DNA of 64,000 nucleotides. Source: CAVWQV01 sp963757115. GTDB lineage: Bacteria > Pseudomonadota > Alphaproteobacteria > Acetobacterales > Acetobacteraceae. The position numbers were made by a program, and so were the translations under genes. Below are positions 37,476 through 46,656 of this stretch, piece by piece (within the stretch, counting starts at the first letter, position 1; every line of letters begins with the position of its first letter). The notes under the pieces are model-generated. The model was not told where the DNA came from. It did no database searches and saw only the letters and a program-made list of their open reading frames with translations. Location: the NCBI GenBank assembly GCA_963757115.1, contig CAVWQV010000005.1, positions 62,001 through 126,000 on the forward strand. The letters are read 5' to 3'.

Positions 37476-38408
37476 ATGCGCGTCCTGTTCGTGTCCGCCA
37501 ATCGCATCGGCGATGCCGTCATCACGACCGGGGTGCTGGATCATCTGATCCGCGCTCATCCCGACTGCCGAATCACCGTGGTCTGCGGCCCAGTCGCCGA
37601 GGGTGTGTTCGCGCGAATGCCGAACCGCGAGCGCACCATCCTCTTCGGCAAGCAGCCTTACGACCTGCATTGGCTCGCCCTATGGGGCCAAGTCGCCTGG
37701 AGCCGCTGGGACTTGGTGGTCGACACACGCGGATCGGCCCTCGCCTACCTGGTGCCGGCCCGGCGGCGCGCGGTGAAGAGCCGGCAACGAGGCCGCAAGT
37801 TCGAGCAGTTCGCGGCGATGCTGCGGATCGACCCGGCACCGCTGCCCGTGGTCTGGACGGCGCCCGAGGATTGCGCGGTGGTCAAGCGCCTGCTGCCGGC
37901 CGGGCGACCCGTGATCGGCCTCGGCCCGACGGCCAATTCGGCCTACAAGATGTGGCCCGTTGAGCGGTTTGCGGCGCTGTTCCACCGCCTGGCCACGGGG
38001 CCGCTGCCAGGGGCAGTTGCCGCCGTTTTCGCCGGCCCTGGGGCTACGGAGCGGGCGGGTGCCGCGGCCCTGCTCGCCGCCTTGCCGGAGGCGATCGATC
38101 TCGTGGGCCGGCTCAGCCTCCCGGAGGCCGCCGCCGCAATCCAGAGCTGCGCGCTTTATGTCGGCAACGATTCCGGCCTGATGCACCTCGCCGCGGCTGC
38201 CGCGACGCCCACAGTGGGCCTCTGCGGCGCCACCCTCGACCGCGCCGAGGAGATGGCTCCGGCAGGCCGCTTTGCACGGTGGGCGCTCGCGGCGGAGCCG
38301 ACTATGGAAGCCCTTAGCGTCGAGGAGGCCTACGCCGCCGCACTGGCCGTACTCGCGCGCACCAAGGCCGTCGCCGGTCAGGTGGCGGATGACGGAAGCG
38401 CCGAATAA
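37476..38408 (+). CDS. Glycosyltransferase family 9 (ADP-heptose:LPS heptosyltransferase-like)
   Basis: 310 residues of the GT-B fold. The N-terminal motif RVLFVSANRIGDAVITTGVL and the C-terminal YVGNDSGLMHLAAAAATPTV, LCGATLDRAEEMAPA are those of WaaC/WaaF-type heptosyltransferases. It likely adds a heptose or related sugar to the lipopolysaccharide core on the inner-membrane face. It is translationally close to the DUF482 gene. Confidence 0.88.
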   Translation: MRVLFVSANRIGDAVITTGVLDHLIRAHPDCRITVVCGPVAEGVFARMPNRERTILFGKQPYDLHWLALWGQVAWSRWDLVVDTRGSALAYLVPARRRAVKSRQRGRKFEQFAAMLRIDPAPLPVVWTAPEDCAVVKRLLPAGRPVIGLGPTANSAYKMWPVERFAALFHRLATGPLPGAVAAVFAGPGATERAGAAALLAALPEAIDLVGRLSLPEAAAAIQSCALYVGNDSGLMHLAAAAATPTVGLCGATLDRAEEMAPAGRFARWALAAEPTMEALSVEEAYAAALAVLARTKAVAGQVADDGSAE

Positions 38409-38507
38409 ACGCCCTTGTGACCGTCATTCGCTCTGAGCTGCACGAATGTCCTCCCAACGGCCCGCGGGAAGTGCTTGGATTTCGCTTCCCGCACCGGGGG
38501 TGATCCC

Positions 38508-39123
38508 ATGATGGCTTGCGCGCTTGCGTTGGTTCTACTGATCGATGTGTCCGGCTCGGTTTCCGCCGATCGATATGCCTTGCAGCATGCCGGCATTGCG
38601 CAAGCCTTGACCGAGCCACAGGTTGAGCACGCCCTGCTCAGTCAGGAGGGCGGCATGGCGATCACCGTCGTTGAATGGAGCGATCGGCGGCAAGTCGTCG
38701 TGCCCTGGCACATGGTGCACAATGCCAACGACGTGAGCGCGGTTGCGGAGATCCTCGCCGGCACGCAGCGGACCATGACCGGGCTCCACGGCGATGGGAG
38801 ACGCGCTGCACGAGGGCCTCGGCATCATGAACCGGGCGCCGTGTGAGGCGTCCCGCAAGGTCATCGACATTTCGGGCGACGGTCGCAACAACGACGGCAG
38901 CGTGTCCCCTGACGACATGCGCATCATCGCGCGGGCGAACGACGTGGTGATCAATGGTTTGCCCATCCGCGGCGACGAGCCGGACGTCGCCGACTACTAC
39001 CGCGAGCACGTCGTGACGGAGGACGGTTTCGTGACCGAAGCGAAGAGCTTCGACGATTTCGCGGCCGCAATCCGCACCAAGCTGCTGACCGAGATCAGCA
39101 TGCTCACCTACGCACCGGAGTGA
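38508..39123 (+). CDS. DUF1194 von Willebrand A-like protein (one frameshift)
   Basis: About 205 codons from ATG 38508. The first part reads ALVLLIDVSGSVSADRYALQ (a MIDAS-like DxSxS), ALTEPQVEHALLSQEGGMAI and EWSDRRQVVVPWHMVHNAND; near 38795 the frame changes and continues GDALHEGLGIMNRAPCEASR and VIDISGDGRNNDGSVSPDDM. The DUF1194 family is secreted in most species; here the signal peptide is short (MMACALALVLL). Its role is unknown. The stop overlaps a GTG that could start the next gene. Confidence 0.83.
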
Positions 39124-39131
39124 AGGCTGCG

Positions 39132-39893
39132 ATGTTTGCCAGCTATCCGAGCCTGCGCGACCGCGTCGTGTTCGTCACCGGCGGCGCGTCGGGCATCGGG
39201 GCGGCCGAGGTCGAGCATTTCGCCGCCCAGGGCGCGCGCGTCGGCTTCGTGGACGTGGCCGACGACGCGGCCGAGGCGCTCGTCGGGCGGCTGGCGAAGG
39301 CGGGGTATCCGCCGCCCGTCTTCCGGCATTGCGACCTGACGGACATCGCCAGCCTGCGCGAGGCGGTCGCCGAGATAGCCGGGCGGCTCGGCCCGGTGAG
39401 GGTGCTGGTCAACAACGCTGCCAACGATCAACGCCATCGCTGGGAGGAGATGACCCCGGAGTACTGGGACGAGCGCATGGCGGTGAACCTGCGCCACCAG
39501 TTCTTCGCGATCCAGGCGGTTGCGCCGATGATGCAGGCGGCGGGCGGCGGCTCCATCATCAATTTCGGCTCGATCAGCTGGCATCGTCACCAGGGCGGGA
39601 TGCCGGCCTACACCACGGCAAAAGCCGCCGTGGAGGGGCTGACGCGCGGCATGGCAAATGATCTCGGCCCCGACAACATCAGGGTCAATTGCGTCATCCC
39701 CGGCTGGATCATGACCCAGCGGCAACTGGAGCTTTGGCTTACCCCGGAAGCCGAAGCGGACCTGATGAAGTCGCAATGCCTCAAGGAAAAGGTGGTGCCC
39801 GACGACGTGGCGCGCCTGGTCCTCTGGCTCGCGGCTGACGACAGCCGAATGTGCACCGCCCAGCTTTGGGTGGTGGACGGCGGCTGGATGTGA
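39132..39893 (+). CDS. Short-chain dehydrogenase/reductase
   Basis: 253 residues of the classical SDR family. The cofactor motif is VFVTGGASGIGAAEVEHFAA, with GFVDVADD after beta-2 suggesting NAD(H) preference; NNAAND replaces the NNAG loop; the catalytic set is in FGSISWHRHQGGMPAYTTAK with Ser, Tyr and Lys present. The C-terminus DDSRMCTAQLWVVDGGWM is typical. The ATG at 39132 has AAGG six bases before it; a GTG at 39120 overlapping the upstream stop is the alternative. Confidence 0.9.
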   Translation: MFASYPSLRDRVVFVTGGASGIGAAEVEHFAAQGARVGFVDVADDAAEALVGRLAKAGYPPPVFRHCDLTDIASLREAVAEIAGRLGPVRVLVNNAANDQRHRWEEMTPEYWDERMAVNLRHQFFAIQAVAPMMQAAGGGSIINFGSISWHRHQGGMPAYTTAKAAVEGLTRGMANDLGPDNIRVNCVIPGWIMTQRQLELWLTPEAEADLMKSQCLKEKVVPDDVARLVLWLAADDSRMCTAQLWVVDGGWM

Positions 39894-39932
39894 CGAGTCT
39901 CGCGCCCATCTCTCCTCAGGATGGGACAGACT

Positions 39933-40901
39933 TCATCTCGCCTTGGAAGGTACCTTAATCGGCTCCAACGGGGCGATGATCTCGGCGCGGCGGGACTCTA
40001 ACCACGGCGGCAGAAGCAGCGTTTGGCCAAGTTCGTCAGCGGTCTCGTCAACGGTGAAGCCGGGGCCGCTGGTGGCAAACTCGAACAGAACGCCGCTGGG
40101 CGAACGGCAATAGACCGAGTGGAAGTAATTGCGGTCCTTGGCTTCCGAGCAATCGGTATAGCCGAGGCCGATCACATAGTCGCGGAGTTCGGCCTGTTCG
40201 GCGTCGTCCTTCACCGCAAGGGCCAGGTGATGCACGGTACCCTCGCCGAAAATCCAGCTTCCTTGCGGCACGTCGGGGTCATGCCGCACCAGGACCATTT
40301 TGCCGGGGCCGCCCTCGCCGATCTCGAACCGCTGATAGCGTTCGTCCTCCTCGGTCTTGCGGAAACCGACCGCCTCGACCATGAAACGTTCCTGCTCGTC
40401 GCGGTCGCGCACCGTTATGGTGACCGAGTTGAAGCCCCTGACCGCGTTCTTAGCCTCGATTTCATTTGTAACCCAGCCCTCGCGGTTGTCGCGGTCGTCA
40501 CCCACCACCTCGTACTCTAGCCCGGCGGGATGATCGAAATGGATCACCGGCTGGCCGAAGCGCGTTCTGATGCCGTCATGATTTACACCGTGCCGCTCGA
40601 GGTGCGTCGCCCAGAAATCAAGTGACTCCAGAGGGACAGAATATGAGGTAACGGCGACCTGGCCGGTCCCCTTCCGCGCCTTGATCCCGGCCTGCCTGCA
40701 CGGGAACGAGGTCATGACGGTGCCTAGGTCGGCGTTCTTGTTCGCGTAATACAAATGGTAGATCGGTGTCTTGCCGTCGAACAGCACGGTCTGTTTGATC
40801 ATCCGCTGGCCGACGACCTGCGTCAGAAAGTCGATGTCTTCCTGCGCGCCAGCCACGCACGACGTGACATGGTGGATGCCGGAAACATAGTCCTTGTTCA
40901 T
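39933..40901 (-). CDS. VOC-family dioxygenase / glyoxalase-like protein
   Basis: 322 residues with two paired beta-alpha-beta-beta-beta modules. Features: GIHHVTSCVAGAQEDIDFLT, VIHFDHPAGLEYEVVGDDRD, GTVHHLALAVKDDAEQAELR and FHSVYCRSPSGVLFEFATSG, supplying the likely metal ligands His, His and Glu. It resembles ring-cleaving dioxygenases of the glyoxalase superfamily. The CoA-transferase gene ends 13 bases upstream on the same strand. Confidence 0.88.
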   Translation of the reverse strand: MNKDYVSGIHHVTSCVAGAQEDIDFLTQVVGQRMIKQTVLFDGKTPIYHLYYANKNADLGTVMTSFPCRQAGIKARKGTGQVAVTSYSVPLESLDFWATHLERHGVNHDGIRTRFGQPVIHFDHPAGLEYEVVGDDRDNREGWVTNEIEAKNAVRGFNSVTITVRDRDEQERFMVEAVGFRKTEEDERYQRFEIGEGGPGKMVLVRHDPDVPQGSWIFGEGTVHHLALAVKDDAEQAELRDYVIGLGYTDCSEAKDRNYFHSVYCRSPSGVLFEFATSGPGFTVDETADELGQTLLLPPWLESRRAEIIAPLEPIKVPSKAR

Positions 40902-40914
40902 GACGCACCTCCCG

Positions 40915-42051
40915 TCACGCGATCACGCGATCACCGCGCAGCGCGGCGATCTCGTCCGCGCGAAACCCGCAGGCGCCCAGCACCTCTTCCGTATTCGCGC
41001 CGCGCTCGGGAGCCGGCCGGACCTCGCCCGGCGTGCGGGAAAAGCGTGGCGCGGGCGCGGGCTGCCGCACGCCGGCCACGTCGACATACGCTTGGCGCGC
41101 CTTGGCGTGCGGGTGGTCCGGCGCTTCGGCCACCGAAAGCACGGGTGCGAAGCAGATATCGGTGCCCTCCATGATCGCGCACCACTCGTCACGCGTCTTG
41201 CCTCGGAACACGGCGGCGAGCCGTTCGGTCATCTCGGGCCAGCGTTCCCTGTCCAGCTGATCCGGCAAATCCTGCCCGGCAAGTCCGGTCTTTTCCAGCA
41301 GCAGCTTGTAGAACTGGGGCTCGATCGACCCGATGCAGACGAACTTGCCGTCCTTAGTTTCATACGTTCCATAATAGTGCGCCCCGCCATCGACGAAATT
41401 GGATTGGCGCTGGTTCTGCCAAAGCCCGGCGGCGTGCATCCCGACGACGCCGCCGAACAGTGCCGCGGTGCCGTCCACCATCGCCGCGTCCACCACTTGG
41501 CCCTGCCCCGAGCGCTGCGCCTCCCACAACGCGCACACCATACCGAAGGCGAGCAGCATCCCGCCGCCGCCGAAGTCGCCAACCAGGTTCAACGGCGGCA
41601 CCGGCTTGTCGCGCGGCCCGATCGCATGCAGTGCGCCGGTCAGCGCGATGTAGTTGATGTCGTGGCCCGCCGCCTTGGCGAGCGGGCCGTCCTGGCCCCA
41701 GCCGGTCATCCGGCCGTAGACCAATTTCGGGTTGCGCTTCAGCGCGAGGTCGGGGCCGATCCCCAGCCGTTCCGCGACACCCGGCCGGAACGGCTCCATC
41801 AATCCGTCGGCGGCCTCCGCCAAACGCAGCACCACCTCCGCCCCGCCGGGCTTTTGCAAGTCGACGGCAATCGAACGGCGCGAACGGCCGTGCACGTTGA
41901 AGCGGGGGTCGGCGTAGCGCCCCGGCGTGTTGGGGTTGACCCGATCCACCCGGATGATGTCGGCGCCCAGATCGCCCAGCATCATGGCCGCCATCGGCCC
42001 CGGCCCGATCCCGGCCACCTCAATCAGCTTAAGCCCGGCCAACGGACCCAT
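40915..42051 (-). CDS. CaiB/BaiF family CoA-transferase (alpha-methylacyl-CoA racemase-like)
   Basis: 378 residues of class III CoA-transferases. Seen: MGPLAGLKLIEVAGIGPGPM, LGDLGADIIRVDRVNPNTPG, the region MTGWGQDGPLAKAAGHDINY containing the key aspartate, and YNGTYETKDG-like YYGTYETKDGKFVCIGSIEP. GHDINYIALTGALHAIG and the family pattern favour alpha-methylacyl-CoA racemase, which inverts 2-methyl stereochemistry in branched acyl-CoA breakdown. GAGGAGC precedes the ATG. Confidence 0.9.
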   Translation of the reverse strand: MGPLAGLKLIEVAGIGPGPMAAMMLGDLGADIIRVDRVNPNTPGRYADPRFNVHGRSRRSIAVDLQKPGGAEVVLRLAEAADGLMEPFRPGVAERLGIGPDLALKRNPKLVYGRMTGWGQDGPLAKAAGHDINYIALTGALHAIGPRDKPVPPLNLVGDFGGGGMLLAFGMVCALWEAQRSGQGQVVDAAMVDGTAALFGGVVGMHAAGLWQNQRQSNFVDGGAHYYGTYETKDGKFVCIGSIEPQFYKLLLEKTGLAGQDLPDQLDRERWPEMTERLAAVFRGKTRDEWCAIMEGTDICFAPVLSVAEAPDHPHAKARQAYVDVAGVRQPAPAPRFSRTPGEVRPAPERGANTEEVLGACGFRADEIAALRGDRVIA

Positions 42052-42187
42052 GTGCTCCTCCCCTTCGTTCCGGGCCAGGCCCGCCGAGCGACCCCAAAGC
42101 TTCCCTGTCCCCACGTGAAGCTTGCAACATCCCCGCGACCGAGGCCATTCCGCCCGGTGGGGTTCAGGCGACCCCGAGGTGGAAACC

Positions 42188-43141
42188 ATGAGAATCCCTG
42201 CCACCGCCCGCCGCTTGATAAGCCGCCGCGCCGCATTCCGGGCGCTCGGTGCCGCCGCTCTGGCGGTGGCGGTTCATCCGGCCCGGGCGGACGCGGCGGC
42301 GCTAACGGAGGTCGCGCCAGGCGTCCACGTGCGCCCTGGCCTTGACGAGGACGCCACTCCCGGCAACGACGACGCGATCGCCAATATTGGCTGCATCGTC
42401 GGCGAGAGCAGCGTTGCGGTGATCGATCCCGGCGGTAGCCAGCGTGACGGGGAGCGGCTGCGCGCGGCCATCCGCGCCGTCACCGACCGGCCGATCCGCT
42501 ATGTCATCCTGAGCCACGTGCATCCCGACCACATTTTCGGGTCCGGCGCGTTCGAGCAGGACGATCCGGTGTTCGTCGGCCACGCCCGGCTGCCGGGTGC
42601 GCTACGGGAGCGCGGCGACTACTATCGCCGCGGCCTCAGCCGTATTCTGGGGCCCGAGGCGGCGGGCGATTATGTACTGCCGACGATGACGGTAGCGGAG
42701 ACAGCGGAGATCGACCTAGGCGACCGCGTGTTGCAGCTGCACGCGCATGGTGCGGCGCACAGCGACACCGACCTGTCTATCATCGACCGCCAGACCGCCA
42801 CGTTGTGGGCCGCCGATTTGCTGTTCGTCCGGCGGATCCCCTCGCTGGACGGCAGCCTCACCGGCTGGCTCCGCGAGCTCGAGGCGCTGAAGTCGGTGCC
42901 CGCCATCCGCGCCGTGCCGGGACACGGGCCCCCCAGCGTGCCCTGGCCCGGCGGTGCGGCGGACGAGGAGCGCTATCTTCGCACCCTCCTGCGCGACACC
43001 CGCGCCCTCATCGCGGCCGGCGGCGACATCGGCTCGGCGCCCGAAAAGGTCGCGCAAGATGAACGGGGGCGCTGGGCGCTGTTTGATGCCTATAATGGCC
43101 ACAACGCGACGGTCGCGTTCAAGGAACTCGAGTGGGAGTAG
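42188..43141 (+). CDS. Quinoprotein relay system zinc metallohydrolase
   Basis: 317 residues. A twin-arginine signal (ISRRAAFRALGAAALAVAVH) is followed by a metallo-beta-lactamase fold with SHVHPDHIFGSG (HxHxDH), HGAAHSDTDLSI and VPGHGPPSVPW. This is the SoxH-like form encoded next to PQQ-dependent dehydrogenases. The next gene, three bases downstream, encodes the matching SoxYZ-like carrier. It is exported folded to the periplasm, where it probably processes a carrier-bound thiol or sulfur group; the true reaction is not known. Confidence 0.87.
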   Translation: MRIPATARRLISRRAAFRALGAAALAVAVHPARADAAALTEVAPGVHVRPGLDEDATPGNDDAIANIGCIVGESSVAVIDPGGSQRDGERLRAAIRAVTDRPIRYVILSHVHPDHIFGSGAFEQDDPVFVGHARLPGALRERGDYYRRGLSRILGPEAAGDYVLPTMTVAETAEIDLGDRVLQLHAHGAAHSDTDLSIIDRQTATLWAADLLFVRRIPSLDGSLTGWLRELEALKSVPAIRAVPGHGPPSVPWPGGAADEERYLRTLLRDTRALIAAGGDIGSAPEKVAQDERGRWALFDAYNGHNATVAFKELEWE

Positions 43142-43143
43142 CC

Positions 43144-43950
43144 ATGACCAAGCGAACCTTGATCCTCGTGCTCGGTATCGCGCTGGGGGTTTCGGCCGGA
43201 CCCGCCCGGGCCGAGGAGGACGCGAGTGCCCGCGCGGCGCGCTGGGAGGACATCAAGCACGCGGTGTTCGGCGACCGACCGGTGCAGGACGGGGCGGGCG
43301 TGGTGACGCTCGAGGCGCCGGCCCGGGCCATGGATGCCGCCCTCGTGCCGGTCACCGTCACGCTCAGCGGGGATAAGAAGGTCGCAGCACTCTATTTGCT
43401 GGTGGACAACAATCCCTCGCCGCTGGCCGGCACCTTCCACTTCGGCCCGGCATCCGACCCGCGCGTGCTCAAGACGCGGCTTCGCGTCGATCAATACACG
43501 CTGGTCCATGCCGTTGCGGCAACCGAGACGGGCGAGCTGTTCGCGACCGACCGCTACGTCAAGGCGGCGGGCGGCTGCTCGGCACCGTCCACCAAGGACG
43601 CCAAGCTCGCGATGGAGCGGCTCGGCCAGATGCGGCTTCGCGTTGAAGGGGCCGCGAAGCCCGGCGAACCCGCGACGGCCCAGCTGCTCATCAGCCACCC
43701 GAACTATAACGGGATGCAGATGGATCAGGTCACCCGGCAATACACGCCCGCGCGCTACATCCAGGAGATCACGGTGCGCGACGGCGACAGATTGGTGTTC
43801 GCCATGGATGCCGACATCTCGTTGAGCGAGGACCCGGCGATCAGCTTCGGCTTCGTCCCGGATAGCCCGGCGCCGCTATCCGTGGAGGTGCGTGACAGCA
43901 GCGAAGCGGTATTCCGGCAAAGTTTTCCACTGCCCGCCGGCGGCGCCTGA
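43144..43950 (+). CDS. Quinoprotein dehydrogenase-associated SoxYZ-like carrier
   Basis: 268 residues with a signal peptide (ILVLGIALGVSAGPARAEED). The N-terminal SoxY-like domain ends with KAAGGCSAP, the cysteine tail that carries substrates in SoxY, and the C-terminal SoxZ-like domain holds ISHPNYNGMQMDQVTRQYTP and AMDADISLSEDPAISFGFVP. SoxY and SoxZ are thus fused in one chain. The cysteine is internal to the fusion rather than at the C-terminus. It is coupled to the metallohydrolase gene. Confidence 0.88.
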   Translation: MTKRTLILVLGIALGVSAGPARAEEDASARAARWEDIKHAVFGDRPVQDGAGVVTLEAPARAMDAALVPVTVTLSGDKKVAALYLLVDNNPSPLAGTFHFGPASDPRVLKTRLRVDQYTLVHAVAATETGELFATDRYVKAAGGCSAPSTKDAKLAMERLGQMRLRVEGAAKPGEPATAQLLISHPNYNGMQMDQVTRQYTPARYIQEITVRDGDRLVFAMDADISLSEDPAISFGFVPDSPAPLSVEVRDSSEAVFRQSFPLPAGGA

Positions 43951-43955
43951 GCGGC

Positions 43956-44366
43956 TCACTCGCAGCGGAGGTTCACCTCCGCCTGTGCCCGGCGCAGCTT
44001 CTCGGTTTCCTGCTTGGCGATGGGCGTGTCGCGGAACATCGCACCTCGTTCCCCGAGCCCGCCTTGCTGCATCCGCAGGATGGTGTCCGCCTTCTCGTAG
44101 TCCTCGTAGGGGAGAAGGTCGGCGATGGTGTCGATCCCGCACGCACAGCGGTCGAGCAACTCTCGCTTGAAGCCGTTGGCGGCCATGCAACCGATCACGT
44201 AGTCCGCCCGAGCGGCGGTCGGATAGTCGTATCGCGGATGCTTCGCGGCAGGTTGCGCCGCGGCGATCCCTGAGGGAACAATCCACCAGACCGCGAGCGC
44301 CACCGTGCTAACCGCTTTGCACACGGCGGCGCGGACCGATCGAAAGCGGCACTCCGAACCGAGCAT
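43956..44366 (-). CDS. Conserved secreted protein of the xoxF region
   Basis: 136 residues from ATG 44366 with GGGAGGGA about ten bases before it. A signal peptide (AVSTVALAVWWIVPSGIAAA) leads to a four-cysteine helical domain: RADYVIGCMAANGFKRELLD, RCACGIDTIADLLPYEDYEK, FRDTPIAKQETEKLRRAQAE and a final LRCE. I have no name for the family, but proteins of this pattern accompany xoxF clusters. Its start codon is only 20 bases from the divergent start at 44386, and the ribosome sites overlap. Confidence 0.75.
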   Translation of the reverse strand: MLGSECRFRSVRAAVCKAVSTVALAVWWIVPSGIAAAQPAAKHPRYDYPTAARADYVIGCMAANGFKRELLDRCACGIDTIADLLPYEDYEKADTILRMQQGGLGERGAMFRDTPIAKQETEKLRRAQAEVNLRCE

Positions 44367-44385
44367 GGCGAAAGGATCCCTCCCA

Positions 44386-44592
44386 ATGTTGGAGCTAGTG
44401 CTGGTCTTCTGCCTGATCGACCAGCCCGATCGCTGCATCGAACGGAGCGAGCCAGTACCCGAGACCACAAGCTCGATCGCTTGCGCAAGCCTCGGCCAGC
44501 AATTCGGCCAGGACTATCTCAGCACGCACCCGCAATGGCGCCTTTCGACGTGGCGATGCCAGGACGCCAGGCGGCATCAGGACCCAGCCTAG
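44386..44592 (+). CDS. Small conserved protein upstream of xoxF
   Basis: 68 residues: MLELVLVFCLIDQPDRCIER, then CASLGQQFGQDYLSTHPQWR and LSTWRCQDAR. Four cysteines and a hydrophobic start suggest export or membrane contact. AAAGGA lies ten bases before the ATG. It is short and of unknown family, but the cysteine spacing and a run of structured codons support it as real. It lies between the relay genes and xoxF. Confidence 0.6.
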   Translation: MLELVLVFCLIDQPDRCIERSEPVPETTSSIACASLGQQFGQDYLSTHPQWRLSTWRCQDARRHQDPA

Positions 44593-44676
44593 CAGCAGCT
44601 GAAGGTACATACCTCGCCGGACACTCACACCTGGGTGACAACGGCTCTGCTTTCGCGGTAGGTTGATTTCGTCTGC

Positions 44677-44706
44677 TTGACGTTGACGTGAACAGACCAG
44701 TTAAGA
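44677..44706 (+). promoter_or_regulatory. Possible xoxF promoter
   Basis: A repeated TTGACG (44677-44688) could act as a -35 element, with TTAAGA at 44701-44706 as a weak -10. The site is about 65 bases before the xoxF ATG. The match to a sigma-70 promoter is poor, so this is only a candidate. Confidence 0.25.
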
Positions 44707-44771
44707 ACACAGGCATCTCGCCAAACGGGCGATGCGGACCGGAACACGGCCGCAAATGGGGGAGGACGACA

Positions 44772-46575
44772 ATGCGAAAGACGGGATTGTTGGCGTGCAC
44801 CGCTGTGTTGGGCGGGGCGCTGCTGGGCTCGCTCGCGATCAGTCCAGCGGTCGCGAACGATCAGCTCATCAAGATGGAAAAGGACCCCGCCCAGTGGGTC
44901 ATGCCGACCGGCGATTACGGGAACCACCGCTACAGCCCGCTCGATCAGATCAACTCCAGCAACGTTGGCAGTCTGCGTCCCATCTGGTCGTTCTCGACCG
45001 GCGTGCTGCGCGGCCATGAGGGCGGCCCGCTCGTAATCGGCGACGTCATGTATATCCATACGCCGTTCCCGAACACCGTGTTCGCGCTCGACCTTAACGA
45101 GAACGGGAAGATCCTTTGGAAGTATGAGCCGAAGCAGGACCCGGACGTGATCCCGGTCATGTGCTGCGACACGGTCAATCGCGGTGTCGCGTATGGTGAC
45201 GGCAAGATTTTCCTCGCCCAGGCGGACGCGCACTTGGTGGCGCTCGACGCGAAGACCGGGAAGGAACTCTGGAAGGTCGCCAATGGCGATCCGAAAAAGG
45301 GCGAGACCATGACCTCCGCACCCATGGTGGTGAAGGACAAGGTGCTCGTAGGCATCAGCGGCGGCGAGTTCGGCGTGCAGGGCCGCATGACGGCCTACAA
45401 CGCTGCGGACGGCAAGCTCGCTTGGAAGGCATATTCGGTCGGCCCCGACAATGAGATGCTGGTCGATCCGCAGAAGACGATGAGCATGGGCAAGCCGATC
45501 AGGGCGGAACTCGTCGCTTAAGACCTGGCAGGGCGACCAGTGGAAGACCGGCGGCGGGGACACCTGGGGCTGGTACTGGTACGATCCGCAGCTCAACCTT
45601 ATCTACTATGGCAGCGGCAACCCGAGCACCTGGAACCCGGCGCAGCGCCCGGGCGACAACAAGTGGTCGATGACCATTTTTGCGCGCAACCCGGACACCG
45701 GCGTCGCGAAGTGGGTCTTTCAGATGACCCCGCACGACGAGTGGGACTACGACGGGGTCAACGAGATGATCCTGGCCGACATCAACGTGAAGGGTAAGCC
45801 GACCAAGGCCCTCGTGCATTTCGACCGTAACGGCTTCGGCTACACGCTGAACCGCGAGACGGGCGAACTGCTGGTAGCCGAGAAATACGATCCAAAGGTG
45901 AACTGGGCGAGCAAGGTCGATATGGAGACCGGCCGGCCGCAGGTGGTATCGCAATACTCAACCCAGGCGCAGGGCGAGGACCACAACACCAAGAACATCT
46001 GCCCGGCCGCACTTGGCAGCAAGGACCAGCAGCCGGCGTCATTCTCGCCCAAGACGGGGCTGTTCTACGTGCCGACCAACCACGTCTGCATGGATTACGA
46101 GCCGTTCAAGGTTTCCTACACGGCCGGCCAGCCCTATGTCGGCGCGACGCTCTCGATGTATCCGCCGAAGGGCGACAGCAATCTCGGCAACTTCATCGCT
46201 TGGGACGCCTCGACCGGCAAGATCGTCTGGTCGGTCCCGGAAACCTTCTCGGTGTGGTCCGGCGCGCTCGCGACGGCCGGCGACGTCGTGTTCTACGGCA
46301 CGCTCGACGGCTATCTGAAGGCGGTCGACATCAAGACCGGCAAGGAGCTGTATCGCTACAAGACGCCGTCCGGGATCATCGGCAACGTCAACACCTACGA
46401 GCATAAGGGCAAGCAGTACATCGCGGTGCTGTCCGGCGTCGGCGGTTGGGCCGGCATCGGAATGGCGGCCGGCCTCGGCAACGACACCGACGGGCTCGGC
46501 GCCGTCGGCGCCTACAAGTCGCTGGCGAACTACACGCAGCTCGGCGGCGTGTTGACCGTTTTCGCCGTACAGTAG
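44772..46575 (+). CDS. xoxF: Lanthanide-dependent PQQ methanol dehydrogenase (one frameshift)
   Basis: About 600 codons, the XoxF length. A signal peptide ends near residue 29 (SPAVAN). The eight-bladed propeller shows GDYGNHRYSPLDQINSSNVG, the vicinal disulfide VMCCDTVNRG (Cys131-Cys132) over PQQ, and WDYDGVNEM at about residues 324 to 332, whose second Asp of Asp-Tyr-Asp marks lanthanide rather than calcium use. One extra base near 45506 breaks the frame; GDQWKTGGGDTWGWYWYDPQ then follows. GGGGGAGGA precedes the ATG. It oxidises methanol or other primary alcohols in the periplasm and gives electrons to the cytochrome encoded next. Confidence 0.95.
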
Positions 46576-46591
46576 TCACTGAGGCAACAAA

Positions 46592-46618
46592 CTCTGGCCG
46601 GTTCGACGCCGGCCAGAG
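46592..46618 (+). terminator. Hairpin between xoxF and xoxG
   Basis: A perfect 10-bp stem, CTCTGGCCGG and CCGGCCAGAG, with a 7-base loop, lies 16 bases after the xoxF stop. No T-run follows. It may cut transcription partly or protect the xoxF message, giving more XoxF than cytochrome. Confidence 0.65.
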
Positions 46619-46656
46619 CTCGCTTGGGTGCGCCCCGCCCGCTTTCTGGAGACACG

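Noticed and set aside
40894..42345. A 483-codon open frame on the plus strand
   Set aside because: Antisense to the CaiB-type gene and overlapping the start of the metallohydrolase gene; no family features.
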